Source: Agrobacterium vitis (GTDB lineage Bacteria > Pseudomonadota > Alphaproteobacteria > Rhizobiales > Rhizobiaceae). Taken from it: a DNA stretch of 64,000 nucleotides. The translations under genes were made by a program, and so were the position numbers. The DNA is taken from the NCBI RefSeq assembly GCF_013426735.1, contig NZ_AP023272.1, positions 451,501-515,500 on the forward strand. The letters are read 5' to 3'. The first letter of the stretch is position 1. Each line of letters opens with the position of its first letter. The notes beneath the pieces were generated by a model, which worked only from the letters and a program-made list of their open reading frames with translations, was not told the origin of the DNA and did no database searches. This document shows positions 63,320 to 64,000 of the stretch, piece by piece.

Positions 63320-64000
63320 TCAATCCAAGTCCACCCAGACCGGAAAATGGTCTGAGCCGACCGCATCGGTATCGACGCTTGCCGCTTTCAGGCGATGGGC
63401 CAGTGAACCGCTTAGGAAGCAATAATCGAGATGCATGCGCATATCCGGCTTGCCGACCTCTTCCCAGCTGTAACTGCCAGCATTGAGTTTGCCGAGCCGG
63501 GCCAATGCGTCCAGAGGCGCGTCGGCGCGGGCGGTGCGACCGTAATAAGCATCGATGGTTCCGACCATCTCGCGGTATTCCGGCGATTCCGGCTGCATGT
63601 TGAAATCGCCCATGAGCAGAAAATCCTCCGGCAGCGGCGGTTGCGGCAGGGCAAATTCCTGTCCACCAGTCATCGCGCCGCCTTCCTGGATGAAGTTGAT
63701 GGCGCGGTCCTTCAGGAACCGAATCTGGGCGATGCGCTCGTCCGGTGCCACATGGTCGAGATGGACGGAATAGGCCCGGAGCGCCCCGCCGGGCGCATCG
63801 ATCACCGCTTCGGTGGCGGCGCGCTGATTGTTGAGCTTTTCGAACGTGCGGGTGCGCGGCAACAGCAGCATCCGGTTGGCCAGGATCGGCCAGCGCGACA
63901 GCACCATATTGCCGAATTGGAAGCGCTTATCGACCCGGCGGCCCTTGATCAGCGCCGAGGAGGCGTGCAGGTCGCAGGCGGGTCCATAAACCCAATGGTA
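63320..64000 (-). CDS. Endonuclease/exonuclease/phosphatase family protein (truncated by window edge)
   Basis: The gene enters from the right edge and the frame is open from base 64000; 226 C-terminal residues are seen. EEP-fold motifs are YSVHLDHV, LLMGDFNMQPESPEY and the final GSDHFPVWVDLD, with the catalytic His in SDH. The fold covers DNA repair nucleases, sphingomyelinases and inositol phosphatases. The QIRFLKDRAINFI segment and spacing suggest a phosphodiesterase-like member rather than Xth. A sphingomyelinase-like role would be notable beside the sphingoid-like rkp genes, but there is no evidence for it. Confidence 0.85.
   Translation of the reverse strand, partial: YHWVYGPACDLHASSALIKGRRVDKRFQFGNMVLSRWPILANRMLLLPRTRTFEKLNNQRAATEAVIDAPGGALRAYSVHLDHVAPDERIAQIRFLKDRAINFIQEGGAMTGGQEFALPQPPLPEDFLLMGDFNMQPESPEYREMVGTIDAYYGRTARADAPLDALARLGKLNAGSYSWEEVGKPDMRMHLDYCFLSGSLAHRLKAASVDTDAVGSDHFPVWVDLD

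Overview
The window looks like a chromosomal segment of a Rhizobiaceae alphaproteobacterium, most likely in the Agrobacterium/Allorhizobium/Rhizobium group. The evidence is: the rhizobial capsule-lipid genes rkpA-rkpG-rkpH; the polyhydroxybutyrate genes phbA/phbB with a divergent phaR; a PutA without DNA-binding domain beside a divergent Lrp-type putR; the block DUF1674-htpX-rsmB-heparinase-purH; the block envC-ctpA-divergent polysaccharide deacetylase-rppH; a RIME-like intergenic palindrome; and uniformly GC-rich coding DNA with AT-rich promoters. No phage, insertion sequence, CRISPR array, rRNA or replication origin was seen. One tRNA gene (Ser, anticodon CGA) is present.

Layout. 0-12 kb is housekeeping: a truncated Suv3-like helicase, two tiny envelope proteins, PHB synthesis (phbB, phbA) and its regulator phaR, rpmF, a glutathione transferase, mtgA, ispA, a LysE-type exporter, an OmpA lipoprotein, ispG and an MFS transporter. 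12.3-22.2 kb holds the most distinctive system: a 2527-residue fully reducing polyketide/fatty-acid synthase (rkpA), an alpha-oxoamine synthase (rkpG) and a ketoreductase (rkpH). I read these as a dedicated line that builds a long acyl chain, releases it by condensation with an amino acid, and reduces the resulting ketone, giving a sphingoid-base-like lipid probably used in capsule biogenesis. 22.2-28.9 kb carries a YigZ-family protein, putR/putA and an HI0933-type flavoprotein.

29.3-41.9 kb is one compact chemotaxis-type operon: an HD-GYP response regulator, a STAS protein, cheY, cheA, cheW, three chemoreceptor genes, a second cheW, cheR and cheB. Several genes overlap by 4 bases. The three receptors have nearly the same signalling domain but carry 1, 3 and 2 HAMP-type units in gene order; the added units are 39 residues each. 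42-51 kb holds a RIME-like repeat, a membrane protein preceded by a long and highly structured intergenic segment, a PadR-DUF1700-GIN module, an orphan VirC1/ParA-like ATPase, rppH, a divergent polysaccharide deacetylase, ctpA and envC. 51-58 kb is DUF1674, htpX, rsmB, heparinase-like and purH. 58-60.8 kb is a divergent pair of paralogous KpsS/RkpJ-like capsule proteins, which could work with the rkp lipid genes. The right end is tRNA-Ser, rplU, rpmA, two acetyltransferases and a truncated EEP-family hydrolase.

Start codons were chosen from ribosome-binding sites, overlaps and family alignment from memory. No database search was possible, so family names rest on recognised motifs and gene order.
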